Source: Phytophthora quininea
Lineage: Eukaryota; Oomycota; Peronosporomycetes; Peronosporales; Peronosporaceae
DNA length: 64,000 bases
Reading direction: 5' to 3'
Assembly: GCA_011947345.1 (NCBI GenBank)
Contig: JAAVTG010000562.1
Location: forward strand, 62,001 to 126,000
Below the pieces are notes generated by a model that searched no databases, was not told where the DNA came from, and saw only the letters and a list, made by a program, of their open reading frames with translations. A program made the translations under genes and the position numbers. Positions 30,020 to 39,178 of the stretch are shown here, piece after piece (position 1 is the stretch's first letter; every line of letters starts with the position of its first letter).

Positions 30020-32104
30020 CCCCTTGTCATCACTATCGTTGGAACTCAGTTCCAAGACCTCGTATGAGTCGTCCGCTAAGGAATCCAAGCTAGGCCATTG
30101 CGGGGGCCGTTCACCACGCTGGCGGAAGCCTTCGAGCATACGGTCCGCTTCTAAGAATAGCGACTCCGGGACATGGCGAGTCCACGGTGTCTCATCCAGC
30201 ATGCCGTGGAACATGGCACTGCACAGCATCCTCTTGATGTCTACGTTGTAGAACAGCGTGTGCGCCGGCTCGTCCGTTGCCAGCTTGAGTAGAGCGTCGT
30301 CGAAGTCAAATCCTGCGATCAGCAGCGCTTGGATGTCACGCCGAAGGTCCTTGAACACGTATGGCCCAGTGATAGCCCTGCAAGCTTCAGTCAAGGTGCG
30401 CTTCGGCGGGCACGAGACGTCCAGACCACGCTGTGGGACTGGGGTATGATTGCTTGGACGAGAACTGATGGCTTCATCGAAGACCGTATCCAAAGACCGC
30501 GCCGCCCGAGACTTTCCGTTGCGAGGCTTGTCGAGTGCCGCCAAAGGATCTTGGACTGGCAGGTTCTTGGATGTGGTGTCGAAGAGACCCTCCGTCAAGT
30601 CGTCCTCGCCCTTTGACTCCTCGTCGACCGTGTCCAAGGATGCAGGCCGGGTGTACTCTGGTGGGCGGGACTTGTCGTCAGGCGTGATCACGGAGATGAA
30701 GGTGCCGGCCTTGCTACCTGGCATGGTCTGGTCGGCAAAGTGCTGAAACAGACGCCCAAGACGAACCCAATTGCCTTGGATCTCGGCGTGCTCTTGAAGG
30801 AAAGCCATCAGCGCGTCCGGGTTGAACGACTTTTCCTTCAGCTCGCGCTGGAGGCTCTTGATGTGGTCCACCGCCGCGGTTAATTGCTGGCTTGTTTCTT
30901 CAGCGTGCGCTGTGTAGTGAGAGACCTCCTTCTGGAACGAAGCTTCGGCGTCCAAGAAGTCCTCTTTCAGCCGACGTTCCCGGGCCTCGCCTTCGGCGGC
31001 AACCCGCGAGATCCGGTGCTGCCAGTAAGTCTCCATGGCCGTCCACTCGCGACGCATGGCTTCATTCTCGGACTGCAAGTCCAAACGTTCGTGAAGTGCC
31101 CACTCGTCATGGTCTTCGTCGTCCAAGGCCGCCTTCAACTGACGATGCTTGGACAGTAAGCGCCTGATGATCGACATCGTGTTGAAAGTGCGCGCAGCAA
31201 AGTTCTCCTCGCGGAAGTGCATCAGGAGGGGTGCAAACTCCCGACGCATCGCGGTAGAATTCAGCACGGTCTCCAGTTGGCTGTACGTCAGCGGTCCTTG
31301 GGGCCGAATCGTCAGCAGGTGGTCTTGGATGTTAGTTCCAAGGATCTCTTGCAAGTCTGCGACGTCTTCGTCCGAGAGATCCTCGAACCCGAGCATGGCC
31401 TGGAGACCGCCGAACCCTTCCTGGATAATGGCGTCCCCACGGAGGGCGTCCAACGTCGCAGGAACCCCGACGAAACGAAGAGTTCCGTCGAACCCATACT
31501 CTGGCGGCCGCGTCCAGGAAGCTGGGGCCACACCCGCAGGAACAGCAGGCGCGCCGGACACAGGGATGAGCCGCGAGAGGGAGCGCTCGACGTACTCTGC
31601 GCCGTTGACCCAGGTGCTGGGGCCGCGAGGAGTCGCCAGGGTACTGCCCGAAGATATGGGCAAGGGGTACCCACATTTTGGGTACTCTCCCTTCCCCTGC
31701 GCGTCCCCACGCCCGGCAGTAGGCTGCGCGTCCTCCGCGTCCTCCTCTTCCTCCTCTTGGTCTTCCTCGGCCTCTTCCTCCTCCTCTTGGTCGTCCTCGT
31801 CGTCGTCCGCACCCTTGGAGACGTCGTGGTCGTCCAGCGAGGCGTTGTCGACCTTAGGTGGAGTGCGCTCCGTCGTTGCCTGGTCGGTGGTGGCCCCCGT
31901 TTGGCCCTCGCTTGAAAGGCTGCCCATGATGCGCGCTACTTGGGCGATTTCTGAATGATCGCCTAAGAAGGAATTGTTGAGCGACGTTTTGATGTTCTTT
32001 GACCCGACAGTTGGAGTTGGTCCAGATGAGAAAGGACGCAGAAAGCTCCCGATCTGAGGAAGTCGCATGAAAGTGCGCTGAGTGTTGTTGATGGATCCTG
32101 ACAT
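29873..32104 (-). CDS. Gypsy-A opposite-strand gene, N-terminal and coiled-coil part
   Basis: I place the start at the ATG at 32104 (Met-Ser-Gly-Ser-Ile); the ORF opens earlier (32254) but inside the LTR. In order: Ser/Thr-rich start, a long Asp/Glu run (~31735-31820), a compact region with two conserved-looking L-x-D blocks, a coiled coil (~30900-31150), the F-N-P-D-A-L...W-V-R-L-G block (~30740-30830) matched in Gypsy-B, and a C-terminal domain ending in D-S-Y-E-V-L-E-L. The last ~48 codons (Arg/Thr-rich) are out of frame. It is the largest unassigned protein in the window. Confidence 0.72.
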   Translation of the reverse strand: MSGSINNTQRTFMRLPQIGSFLRPFSSGPTPTVGSKNIKTSLNNSFLGDHSEIAQVARIMGSLSSEGQTGATTDQATTERTPPKVDNASLDDHDVSKGADDDEDDQEEEEEAEEDQEEEEEDAEDAQPTAGRGDAQGKGEYPKCGYPLPISSGSTLATPRGPSTWVNGAEYVERSLSRLIPVSGAPAVPAGVAPASWTRPPEYGFDGTLRFVGVPATLDALRGDAIIQEGFGGLQAMLGFEDLSDEDVADLQEILGTNIQDHLLTIRPQGPLTYSQLETVLNSTAMRREFAPLLMHFREENFAARTFNTMSIIRRLLSKHRQLKAALDDEDHDEWALHERLDLQSENEAMRREWTAMETYWQHRISRVAAEGEARERRLKEDFLDAEASFQKEVSHYTAHAEETSQQLTAAVDHIKSLQRELKEKSFNPDALMAFLQEHAEIQGNWVRLGRLFQHFADQTMPGSKAGTFISVITPDDKSRPPEYTRPASLDTVDEESKGEDDLTEGLFDTTSKNLPVQDPLAALDKPRNGKSRAARSLDTVFDEAISSRPSNHTPVPQRGLDVSCPPKRTLTEACRAITGPYVFKDLRRDIQALLIAGFDFDDALLKLATDEPAHTLFYNVDIKRMLCSAMFHGMLDETPWTRHVPESLFLEADRMLEGFRQRGERPPQWPSLDSLADDSYEVLELSSNDSDDKGTRTTRTLKSARTTRTTTTTTRRSSSAKMSRHLYARSRPMTLRTRIASL

Positions 32105-32147
32105 GGTTGCCGCCTTGGAAGTAAATTCCGCTGTGGCCAGCCATGAC

Positions 32148-32160
32148 CGGAAGGGGCGGT
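32148..32160 (+). promoter_or_regulatory. Purine-rich tract before Gypsy-A 3' LTR
   Basis: CCGGAAGGGGCGGT next to the LTR start is the likely polypurine tract. Confidence 0.5.
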
Positions 32161-33773
32161 TGTGACGATGTGAATTGTGTTTTTCTATGGATCGCGCTGT
32201 GGAGAGTTTACATATGGAGTTTATTATGGAGCTAGTGTTGGATATTACGTTCAAGAGATGAAGAGATGTGCGATAAAACGTGTCGCTTGGGAGAAGGCGG
32301 GGTGTGCTGTCTTACCAAGGATGGGCCCTCAAGACCAGGAAGTGCGCCCAAGAAAATGTGTTCTTGAAAGGCACACCCAAGAAATGGCGTGTCCTTGAAA
32401 TGCACGTTGAAGGGATCTCCGCTCTTGGAATGTACGCCCAAGGGCACATTGCTTTGAGCGTGAGTGCACGTTACGTCCTAGTCACCCCTCGTCCTTAAAC
32501 GGGTCGCCAAGAACCAAGGTATAAATTGCCACAGTGAAAGGTATTCCTGTGTGCAACCCGTCTCGCCTTGGCTAACCTCACGATGTGTGAGGCAAGGACC
32601 TGTAAATCCCCAAGCTGCCCAAGTGACCCAAGAAGCACGGCTGCCGCCCAAGACCCAAGAAGTTCTTGGATGAACATTCCAAGGGTATATTTCTTGGGCG
32701 GCCATTTCTTCGATGGAGATTCTCTTGGATGGAGATTTCTTCGATGGAGATTCTCTCTTGGACGTGGATTCTGGCACTTAGCGAGAATTCGCATTCACCA
32801 TGGACCCAGTGGTTTGTACCCAGAATGTTTACGCCACAGATGATTTGAAGAGCGACGAACCCACGATAAGTGGCCGTCATCAAGTCAAGCATACTAAGAT
32901 CAAGACTAATTCGTATCCTAATGACTGCACCCAAGATCTGCGGAAGAGCTGCAGATCTACTAGCTATAAGAGATATCAATCAGAGAGTTCTTTTGCCCTG
33001 TACTGCACAAGCGCCAGTCGGTGCTCTTTGCGTGTTAGTGCTAGGTGACCTGCTGCTCCCCACCTGTTTGTTAAGTCCAATTGGGAGGGAGTCTAGGCGC
33101 CCCGACCATTTCGTTTACTAGTTGGGCGTCTGTCTTGCAGGCCAACCCATTTCATATTAAAACTACGCTCAAGCGGCTGGATAGCAGTCGCCGCTTGAGT
33201 TTGCTTTGAGACTGCGTCTTACAACGTTCTGTATTGGGATTTGTATTGACTGATCTGTGTGTTCCTTCGATTGAAGGTGGTGCGCGTTCGCTGAACCAAG
33301 TCCAAGACTTTCCAGGTGTCTTGGGCGTTGGATTGAACCTGGTGTGAGACCCCCGACCAAGGGTCTATAAGAATAAGTGTCGGCTGTATATTTGCATAAG
33401 GATCTCTCTGTATATTGATTATCTGTGGTTGCTAGTTCTTCTTGAACTTGCAGTCCAAGAACCCCGTCTCTTCAACTGCCGCCCAAGGAAAGTGGGCTGC
33501 AGGGGAACGAATTGTGGGCAAACTAATCCATCTAACACTCTTTTGTGTCTTTGACTGTGAAAGGCCATCCGGTAGATTAAACGCGGAATCCAAGGGTCGA
33601 ACCTATAGGGATTCACGAGGTGCACACGCCAATCCTTCGACGGCAGTTCCAAGAACCGCCGCTGAAGGAGTTCACAACTGATCTCGGTTCACCAAGATCC
33701 TGGCCACGTTGCCACAGCCCGCGCTGTGCAACAACCACCCCTGGACGGAAAACATCACCAGAGTTCCGCCACA
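32161..33773 (+). repeat. Gypsy-A 3' LTR
   Basis: Second copy of the 1613-bp LTR. Differences from the 5' copy include one G fewer near 32303 and one C more near 33100. The opposite-strand gene of Gypsy-A starts 57 bp outside it, so its promoter, if it has its own, would lie in or next to this LTR. Confidence 0.95.
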
Positions 33774-33778
33774 AGTAG
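33774..33778. repeat. Target-site duplication of Gypsy-A, right copy
   Basis: AGTAG directly after the 3' LTR; pairs with 2156-2160. Confidence 0.93.
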
Positions 33779-34227
33779 CCTCGTATGAAGTCAAACAGCC
33801 CGAAAAATAAACACCCAGCCACTCGCTCCAAGTCCACGTCCAGATTAGGCATCGTGCCCGCGAGAGGTTCGACCTGAGCATTCACAGGTTTGTAGTCCGT
33901 CGTTTGTCGGAACTCATTAGATCCTCCCGCCTTCTTCACTGGTAGCGCAGCACACGCCCACCGTGACTCACGGTTCTCGTACACCCATCCCAGGCTGACC
34001 AACGTGTCGTTAAAGTCATCAAGAAATCGCTGAAGTTCAGGTGGGTACTTCCTCGCTTTGGTCTTGTACGGCTTAGCACCAGGCTTAAGCCTTATCTTCA
34101 GCGGCGGTACTTTAGTTGGCGGGTCGTCCCCCAGTTTCACACGCCAAATGTCATGCATGAAGATCACTGTCCGCAAACGATCAACTTTGTCAGTTGGGAA
34201 TCCTTCATCCAACGCCCTTGTGATCAT
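33774..34227 (-). CDS. Gypsy-C pol, RT N-terminal part
   Basis: Begins at ATG 34227, overlapping the protease stop by ATGA. Contains L-K-P-G-A-K-P-Y, W-A-C-A-A-L-P-V-K-K and F-R-Q-T-T-D-Y-K-P-V-N, typical RT fingers and palm blocks, and breaks at F-D-F-I-R-G-Y where Gypsy-A is inserted. The ORF continues 160 bp into the Gypsy-A LTR by chance (to 33613). The remainder of the RT is at 1-2160. Confidence 0.85.
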
Positions 34228-34742
34228 CTTCTCAACGGCACACTCTCATCATCATCATTCCTGCTAACAGCAGGGTCATCCTCGATGTCATCGTCGTCAT
34301 TGTTGTCTGACGAGGCCAGCATTTCAAGCTGCCTGTCAACATCGATGCCGAGCATGCTCAGTACATCACGACCGAGCAGAAATTCTCCATCTTGACCATC
34401 CACAACTAAACACTCCACCGGAGAGTAGATGTTGACTGGTCCCGCCGCTGTCCTCAGCGACAACTGCAAATACACAACTTCATTCACATCCAAAGCACGC
34501 CCTCCAACCAGTTCACACTTTATTGGCTGGCGCAGCTTCACCACTTCAATATCATCTCCATCGAGCCTTGCCACATCAAACCTGGATATGCACGACTTGA
34601 ACGCTCCGCTATCCGCACAGTAAGGCAATTCCAGCTTGTCGTTCACTCGCACAATTGGTTGTTCCTCAGGCAGGCACATCCTAATTCTCCGAAGGCGTGC
34701 GTTGCCTCCCACGATGAAAAGGCTGCTTGCGCTGGGTAACAC
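34224..34742 (-). CDS. Gypsy-C aspartic protease
   Basis: 172 codons with the active-site D-S-G-A in a hydrophobic setting (~34605-34620) and a second block F-L-L-G-R-D-V-L (~34370). It ends in an acidic tail. Size and motifs fit a retropepsin-type protease. It overlaps the Gag frame upstream and the RT start downstream, so expression probably relies on frameshifting or re-initiation, unless bases are missing. Confidence 0.75.
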   Translation of the reverse strand: MLPSASSLFIVGGNARLRRIRMCLPEEQPIVRVNDKLELPYCADSGAFKSCISRFDVARLDGDDIEVVKLRQPIKCELVGGRALDVNEVVYLQLSLRTAAGPVNIYSPVECLVVDGQDGEFLLGRDVLSMLGIDVDRQLEMLASSDNNDDDDIEDDPAVSRNDDDESVPLRR

Positions 34743-35166
34743 TGCGGCTTGAAGTGTTTGTTGTGTTTTCCACTCGAGGGCAGTCCCTCACGTGGTGTTC
34801 ACCACCACAATTGAAGCAACCCCGTTGGTAGCTGCTCCGACTCTGTTTTCGGCCACCGTCGCTCTTTTCGACGTGACGCCGAACATTTCGTCCTTGAACG
34901 TTGTCAGGTTCTTTGCTCTGGATCTGGCGTTTGCGAGTAGCAGAAGGGTTGAACTTAGCAGTGTTATCGTTGTTCTGCTTTTGCTTTCCACCTTTAGTTC
35001 GCACAGCTCGATCAATCTTCTCCTGGTCCAGAGCCTGTTCCATGATGAGCTTGAACAACTCAGGTACACTCGACTTGGCTCCTTGAGCACGAAAGTCGAT
35101 CTCGTTCTTCACGCATTTCTTAAGACGTGCTGGCAACGAGTTGATCAAGACCTTACACTTCTTTTT
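34681..35166 (-). CDS. Gypsy-C gag, C-terminal part with zinc knuckle
   Basis: Coding from about 35166 after a frame change at an AAAAA-type run (35162-35167). Helical capsid remnant (L-I-N-S-L-P-A-R-L), basic linker, then one knuckle C-F-N-C-G-G-E-H-H-V-R-D-C near 34790. Ends at 34681. Confidence 0.75.
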   Translation of the reverse strand, partial: KKKCKVLINSLPARLKKCVKNEIDFRAQGAKSSVPELFKLIMEQALDQEKIDRAVRTKGGKQKQNNDNTAKFNPSATRKRQIQSKEPDNVQGRNVRRHVEKSDGGRKQSRSSYQRGCFNCGGEHHVRDCPRVENTTNTSSRSVTQRKQPFHRGRQRTPSEN

Positions 35167-35981
35167 AAACCCTCTTCGGATTTGAAAAGTCCCACTAGTC
35201 CATTGGTACGGATGACCGTGTTGCAATTGTGAAAATAATTCAGCACCTGGGCCTCGACATCGCCTTGAGTCTCGTCCATTACCAGTTCACGCTTGAACAG
35301 CTCTTCAATGTTTGGCAGGGTGCGGTTCTTGAAGCTCTCAACAGTCTTCATCACCCAGTCCCAAAGGAAGTCTTCAGTCAGATCCTCCTTGTCAATCTCC
35401 CAAGACACTTCACACAGCGTATCCAACAGAGACTCATCAAACGAGTTGCGAACACTGGTCATGACGACCTCGACGTCTTCACCAGTGTTCTTGCAACGGG
35501 CCTTGATCGCCTCCTCGTACTCGAGGCGCAAATCAAGCCACTTCGCCATCCCATCATGAGAGACATCGATCACTTTTGGCGCAGTGACGAAGGTGAATAT
35601 TGGCTGAGGCACGATTGGGTAGCTCCCAACCGCCATGCCGTTCGTCGCTTCACCGGTTTGCCTAGCAGCTTGTACGCTGGGCTCTTCGTCGTCCAGTTGA
35701 CGTGTTGTTCGCCTGTTGGACGCCGCTCTTCTTCCTCTTGCAGCTCTTCCATTTCCTCGACCACGACCTTGCCCTTGGCCGCGCACCCCTGTCGCAGACA
35801 AATCTTGCACGGCTGTGGCTGCAGGTGCAGGTGTCGGTGGTGAACTGCTCACATTCTCTTCTTGGATGCTCTCTAAACGAGTCGATCGTCTAGGGCGCAG
35901 AGTTCGTTCCGAAGCAGTCGCACTTGCCGTCGTCACGGCGTCGTTGACAGGAGAGTCGTTGTTGGTCGCGGATGCTGCCAT
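35145..35981 (-). CDS. Gypsy-C gag, N-terminal part
   Basis: 278 codons from the ATG at 35981. Ala/Ser/Thr-rich start, an Arg/Gly-rich stretch (~35740-35780) that could bind RNA, then an acidic helical part (W-L-D-L-R-L-E-Y-E-E-A, F-L-W-D-W-V-M-K-T-V) resembling a capsid. It breaks near 35165. Confidence 0.7.
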   Translation of the reverse strand: MAASATNNDSPVNDAVTTASATASERTLRPRRSTRLESIQEENVSSSPPTPAPAATAVQDLSATGVRGQGQGRGRGNGRAARGRRAASNRRTTRQLDDEEPSVQAARQTGEATNGMAVGSYPIVPQPIFTFVTAPKVIDVSHDGMAKWLDLRLEYEEAIKARCKNTGEDVEVVMTSVRNSFDESLLDTLCEVSWEIDKEDLTEDFLWDWVMKTVESFKNRTLPNIEELFKRELVMDETQGDVEAQVLNYFHNCNTVIRTNGLVGLFKSEEGLKRSVRS

Positions 35982-35998
35982 CTTGTCTTAGAACCTTG

Positions 35999-36534
35999 GT
36001 TACTAAAGTTAACTTTGTAGTAGGTCCACGGGAACACGTATTAGAGAAGCTGGTGGCTTCCTTGGACCCTTGCTTGTATTTGGTCGATTCAGAAGTGAGT
36101 ACGTCTAGCTAACTGAGAGCCCTCTCTCCATGGAGGCGCTCTAGTATCGTCCTCAACAGATCCTAGCTACTCTACCACCAGCTCGGCTTCGGTGTCTGAT
36201 CCTAAGCCCGGTGAGTGAGTCATGTATTGTACATGAGCCCACTACAGGCGGCAGCCAAACGTAGGTGTCCGAGTTCTACTGCGGTAGTTTCGGCGGAGTC
36301 AGTTCAACAGAGCTCTCATTCAGTCTTTCGCTGCGCCGGCGCAACGAGCCTCCAGCGACAAGATCAAGCGCGTGCAGACCTCGAACGTCTCGGCCCAAGC
36401 GCAATTTTTTACACCCACCACTCCACTGCCTTGGGGGCCTCAGTTTGTCTAGCTACGCGAGACACTCTGAGACTAGCCTCATTAACCGATGAATGAGCAG
36501 CTCTGCCCCCCACATGGCTTCTTGTAGAGAACAA
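35999..36534. other. Unassigned stretch, may include Gypsy-C 5' LTR
   Basis: 536 bp without a convincing gene. It is directly upstream of the Gypsy-C gag start, so part is probably its leader and LTR. No second copy exists here to define the ends. At 36535 the copy of the DNAJC11-like gene's 3' region begins. Confidence 0.35.
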
Positions 36535-36983
36535 AGGAAATGATGGAGTTGTCCACAATTCTCCATGCTGGCATCTAAACAGAAAATCCCAAACCTCCTG
36601 CATTCGTCTAACAAAATCCCAACTGCCGGTCTATCGAGCAATCAGTACACGCTCCCTACAGCACCCATGGCCTGGGCGTACCGCGACGGCAACCTAACAA
36701 CCTGATCATCGTCAAAGGTGGCTTCGAACACCAAACCATCGTAGGCATAACGCACGTCGTTGCAAAAACAAAGTTAGAGGCACTTAGTGGTCACATCTAC
36801 AACACAAACTCTTACAGCAAAGGCTTGACGGCAAAGTTCGTCGGTGATCGAGCATCAGCGATGGTCTGGCCTTCGCCGACACATGGGTTGTAGAATCCCA
36901 GCAGACCAGCCTTGGATGACGACGACAACTCCAGTGTTCCATCCTGCACATGCTTGTTAGCTAGCCATCCATCCCTTAAATAA
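36535..36983 (-). pseudogene. 3' fragment of a DNAJC11-like gene (partial duplicate)
   Basis: Matches the 3' part of the gene at 55010-57063: last exon with stop at 36642-36644, the penultimate exon, and half of the preceding intron up to the copia insertion at 36983. The rest of that intron and ~45 nt of the exon before it lie beyond the copia at 41752-41809. The acceptor AG of the last intron is changed (CAG to CAA near 36765), so it could not be spliced normally. No 5' part is present. It is a dead partial copy. Confidence 0.8.
36979..36983. repeat. Target-site duplication of left copia element
   Basis: TAAGG, repeated at 41747-41751. The intact gene has a single TAAGG at the matching intron position (near 55351). 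Confidence 0.9.
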
Positions 36984-37175
36984 GGAATAACGATTGCGCG
37001 TGTACTTGACGATGCAAAATGGAAAGTGATCATGTTAGTTAAGACTTCCTGCTACTCGCTAGCCTATGAGCTATTCTAGAACATTCGGAGCCTCACCACA
37101 CAAATCCTCTGCTGTGCGAGTTGCTGCTGTCCTGTCCGTGCAGATTGTAGCAAATCGTCTTCTAGAACTTCGACA
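36984..37175 (-). repeat. Left copia element, 3' LTR
   Basis: 192 bp; on the minus strand starts TGTCGAAG and ends CGTTATT. Near-identical to 41557-41746. The right-hand end lacks the usual CA. Confidence 0.88.
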
Positions 37176-37241
37176 CTCCCCTCAACTCGCACTCTGAAGT
37201 GTAGAGCTTGTGATACCACTCGCCTCACGAAGTTTCACTAG

Positions 37242-38008
37242 TTACGGCGTTGGAATCGCTTTGGTAAGATAGTCGGCCAGCTGATCATTCGACGGTACGT
37301 GCTCCAGCTTAATGTTACCCGCTTCAACATGATCTCTGACGAAGTGTGCACGAAGGTCAATGTGTTTCGCTCGCGGCGTGTATCCATGATTTGTCGCGAT
37401 GCTGATGGCCGACTGGTTATCTAGGTAGATCGTTGACGCACTACGAAGCTTGAATCCCATTTCGGTAAGCAAATACCGAAGCCAAATTACTTCTTGAGCC
37501 GCTAGTGCTAATGCCACGTATTCCGCCTCTGCAGATGGCAAGGCAGCTGTAGGTTGCCGCTTACTCTTGTACACGACAGGCCCTCCTCCAAGCATCAGTA
37601 GCACACCAGACGTAGAGCGACGACTTCCTTTATCACCGCCCCAATTTGCGTCAGCAAAGGTCTGTAGTGAGAAACGAGCCGAACGCTGAAACAAGATCCC
37701 ATGAGAAATTGTACCTTTGAGGTACTTGAGCACCCGAACTGCAGCACACCAGTGCATTTCACGAGGCTGCTCGAGGAACTGGGACAGAGTAGATAGAGAA
37801 GCACTAATGTCCGGTCTTGTAGCGTTAGCGATGTAGAGAAGAGATCCAATCAGCTCACGATACTCGGTGCGGTTGCGGTGATCATCGTGTGAGTCGTCAG
37901 GAGTTAAATCTTGACCTAGAACCATAGGGTTTCGAACAGGATTGCATCCATGCAGACCAAATTTCTCCAGCATCTTTGCAATGAACTGCGTCTGCCTGAG
38001 CAAAAGCT
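37242..38008 (-). CDS. Left copia: RT end and RNase H
   Basis: About 250 codons. R-Q-T-Q-F-I, then Y-R-E-L-I-G-S-L-L-Y-I, the RNase H region with A-D-A-N-W-G-G-D, A-E-A-E-Y-V-A-L, D-N-Q-S-A-I and a C-terminal L-A-D-Y-L-T-K block, the usual copia pol end. Same product as 53544-54310. Upstream frame is lost at CCCC 38009-38012. Confidence 0.9.
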
Positions 38009-38012
38009 CCCC

Positions 38013-39178
38013 TTCTCCGCTGCATACTGAATCTCCATGCCCAGCACGTATCGAGCTTCTCCAAGCGACTTCAGCGTGAAGTGTTCAGCAAGTTCGTCAC
38101 GAATTTTGTCAGCTATCTCGTCACTCTTGCATCCAATTAGGAGATCGTCCACATACAAGATAATGAAGACCGGCGAGCTGGGTTTCCCACTCTGGTGCCT
38201 GACAAACAAGCATGGATCAGCACGACACTGCACAAATCCCATCGAAATGAACACCGATCGGATTTTCTTGTACCAAACCGCAGCAGCCTGTTTCAGGCCA
38301 TACAAACTGCGTCTCAACTTGCACACCATGCCCTCAGGAATATTCACGCCCAGCGGCGGAGCCATGTACACATCTTCTTCCAGATCTCCATTAAGAAATG
38401 CGGTCTCGACGTCGAACTGGCGGATGATCAAACCCAAGTTGCAACACACCGCAAGGAACACCCGAATGGTGTTTGTACTGGCCACTGGAGAGTAGGTGCT
38501 GAAGTAGTCAATTCCACGCGTCTGCAGGTACCCAAGAGCGACTAAGCGAGCCTTGTAGCGTACGATTTGTCCTTTCTCATCAAACCTATGCGCGAAAACC
38601 CATTTGAACCCGATAACTTTGACTCCTGGTGGTCGACGAACCACATCCCACGTGTGATTTTTAATGTGAGCTCGGATTTCCCGCCTAATTGCCTCTTTCC
38701 ACTGCTGAGATTCTGGTGACGACATCGCTTCAGCGTAACTTTGCGGTACATCTGTCGCCGCCAGCGCGATTTCATACTCGTCAACTCGCTGCCGCTTAGG
38801 TTCGGGTTCATCAGTGTCACTACCACTCCGAGTTGTAGTTGCAGGCGCATCCGACAGCAAAGGAACGCCACTTTTAGGGTTAGGATCATCACCATTAGTG
38901 AGTAGCCGTGGAGCGGTATACGAAAGCGACTGAGGTTTTGTAGATCCACCACTAAAGACCAGCTGATCGCCACTTGAGTCAGTGAAATAGCGGGCGTTTT
39001 GTGGGACCAATGCTGATTCCTCGCGTGTAGCTTGTTGAATTCGAGGAACACTGGAAGTTGCCGTAATACGGGGTACACGTGGAACCGAACTCGCGGTTAT
39101 TTGACGAACCGTCTCGCGTGGCATCAAGGTAGCAGTACCTGTACGTTCATCAGCGATATGAGCGGGATGTTGTGGCAT
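38013..39178 (-). CDS. Left copia: reverse transcriptase
   Basis: RT with W-K-E-A-I-R-R-E-I, the K-A-R-L-V-A-L-G block, V-E-T-A-F-L-N-G-D, Y-G-L-K-Q-A and the catalytic Y-V-D-D near 38150. Upstream of it is a ~130-residue hydrophilic linker. The frame joins the integrase part if one base is added in CCCC 39217-39220. Confidence 0.9.

Larger units (their letters stand above)
2161..33773 (+). mobile_element. Gypsy-A: giant Ty3/gypsy LTR retrotransposon, interrupted by Gypsy-B
   Basis: Plus-strand LTR element bounded by two 1613-bp LTRs and a 5-bp target duplication. Without nested Gypsy-B it is about 17.2 kb, much longer than an ordinary 5-7 kb gypsy element. Order: 5' LTR, primer site, long gag, frameshift site, protease, [Gypsy-B], RT, RNase H, second RNase H, integrase, chromodomain, opposite-strand gene, polypurine run, 3' LTR. 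The LTRs differ by three substitutions and two one-base changes in G/C runs, so insertion was recent. It lies inside the RT of Gypsy-C. Confidence 0.95.
33774..35998 (-). mobile_element. Gypsy-C, 5' half (3' half at 1-2160)
   Basis: Minus-strand Ty3/gypsy element split by Gypsy-A. With 1-2160 it gives the order gag, protease, RT, RNase H, integrase. Its 3' end is outside the window. A 5' LTR should lie above 36000, but without a second copy I cannot delimit it. It is the oldest layer of the nest. Confidence 0.85.

Noticed and set aside
31149..31958. Plus-strand ORF of 269 codons
   Set aside because: It is the shadow of the acidic and coiled-coil region of the opposite-strand gene; its runs of Ser and Val mirror the Glu/Asp codons.
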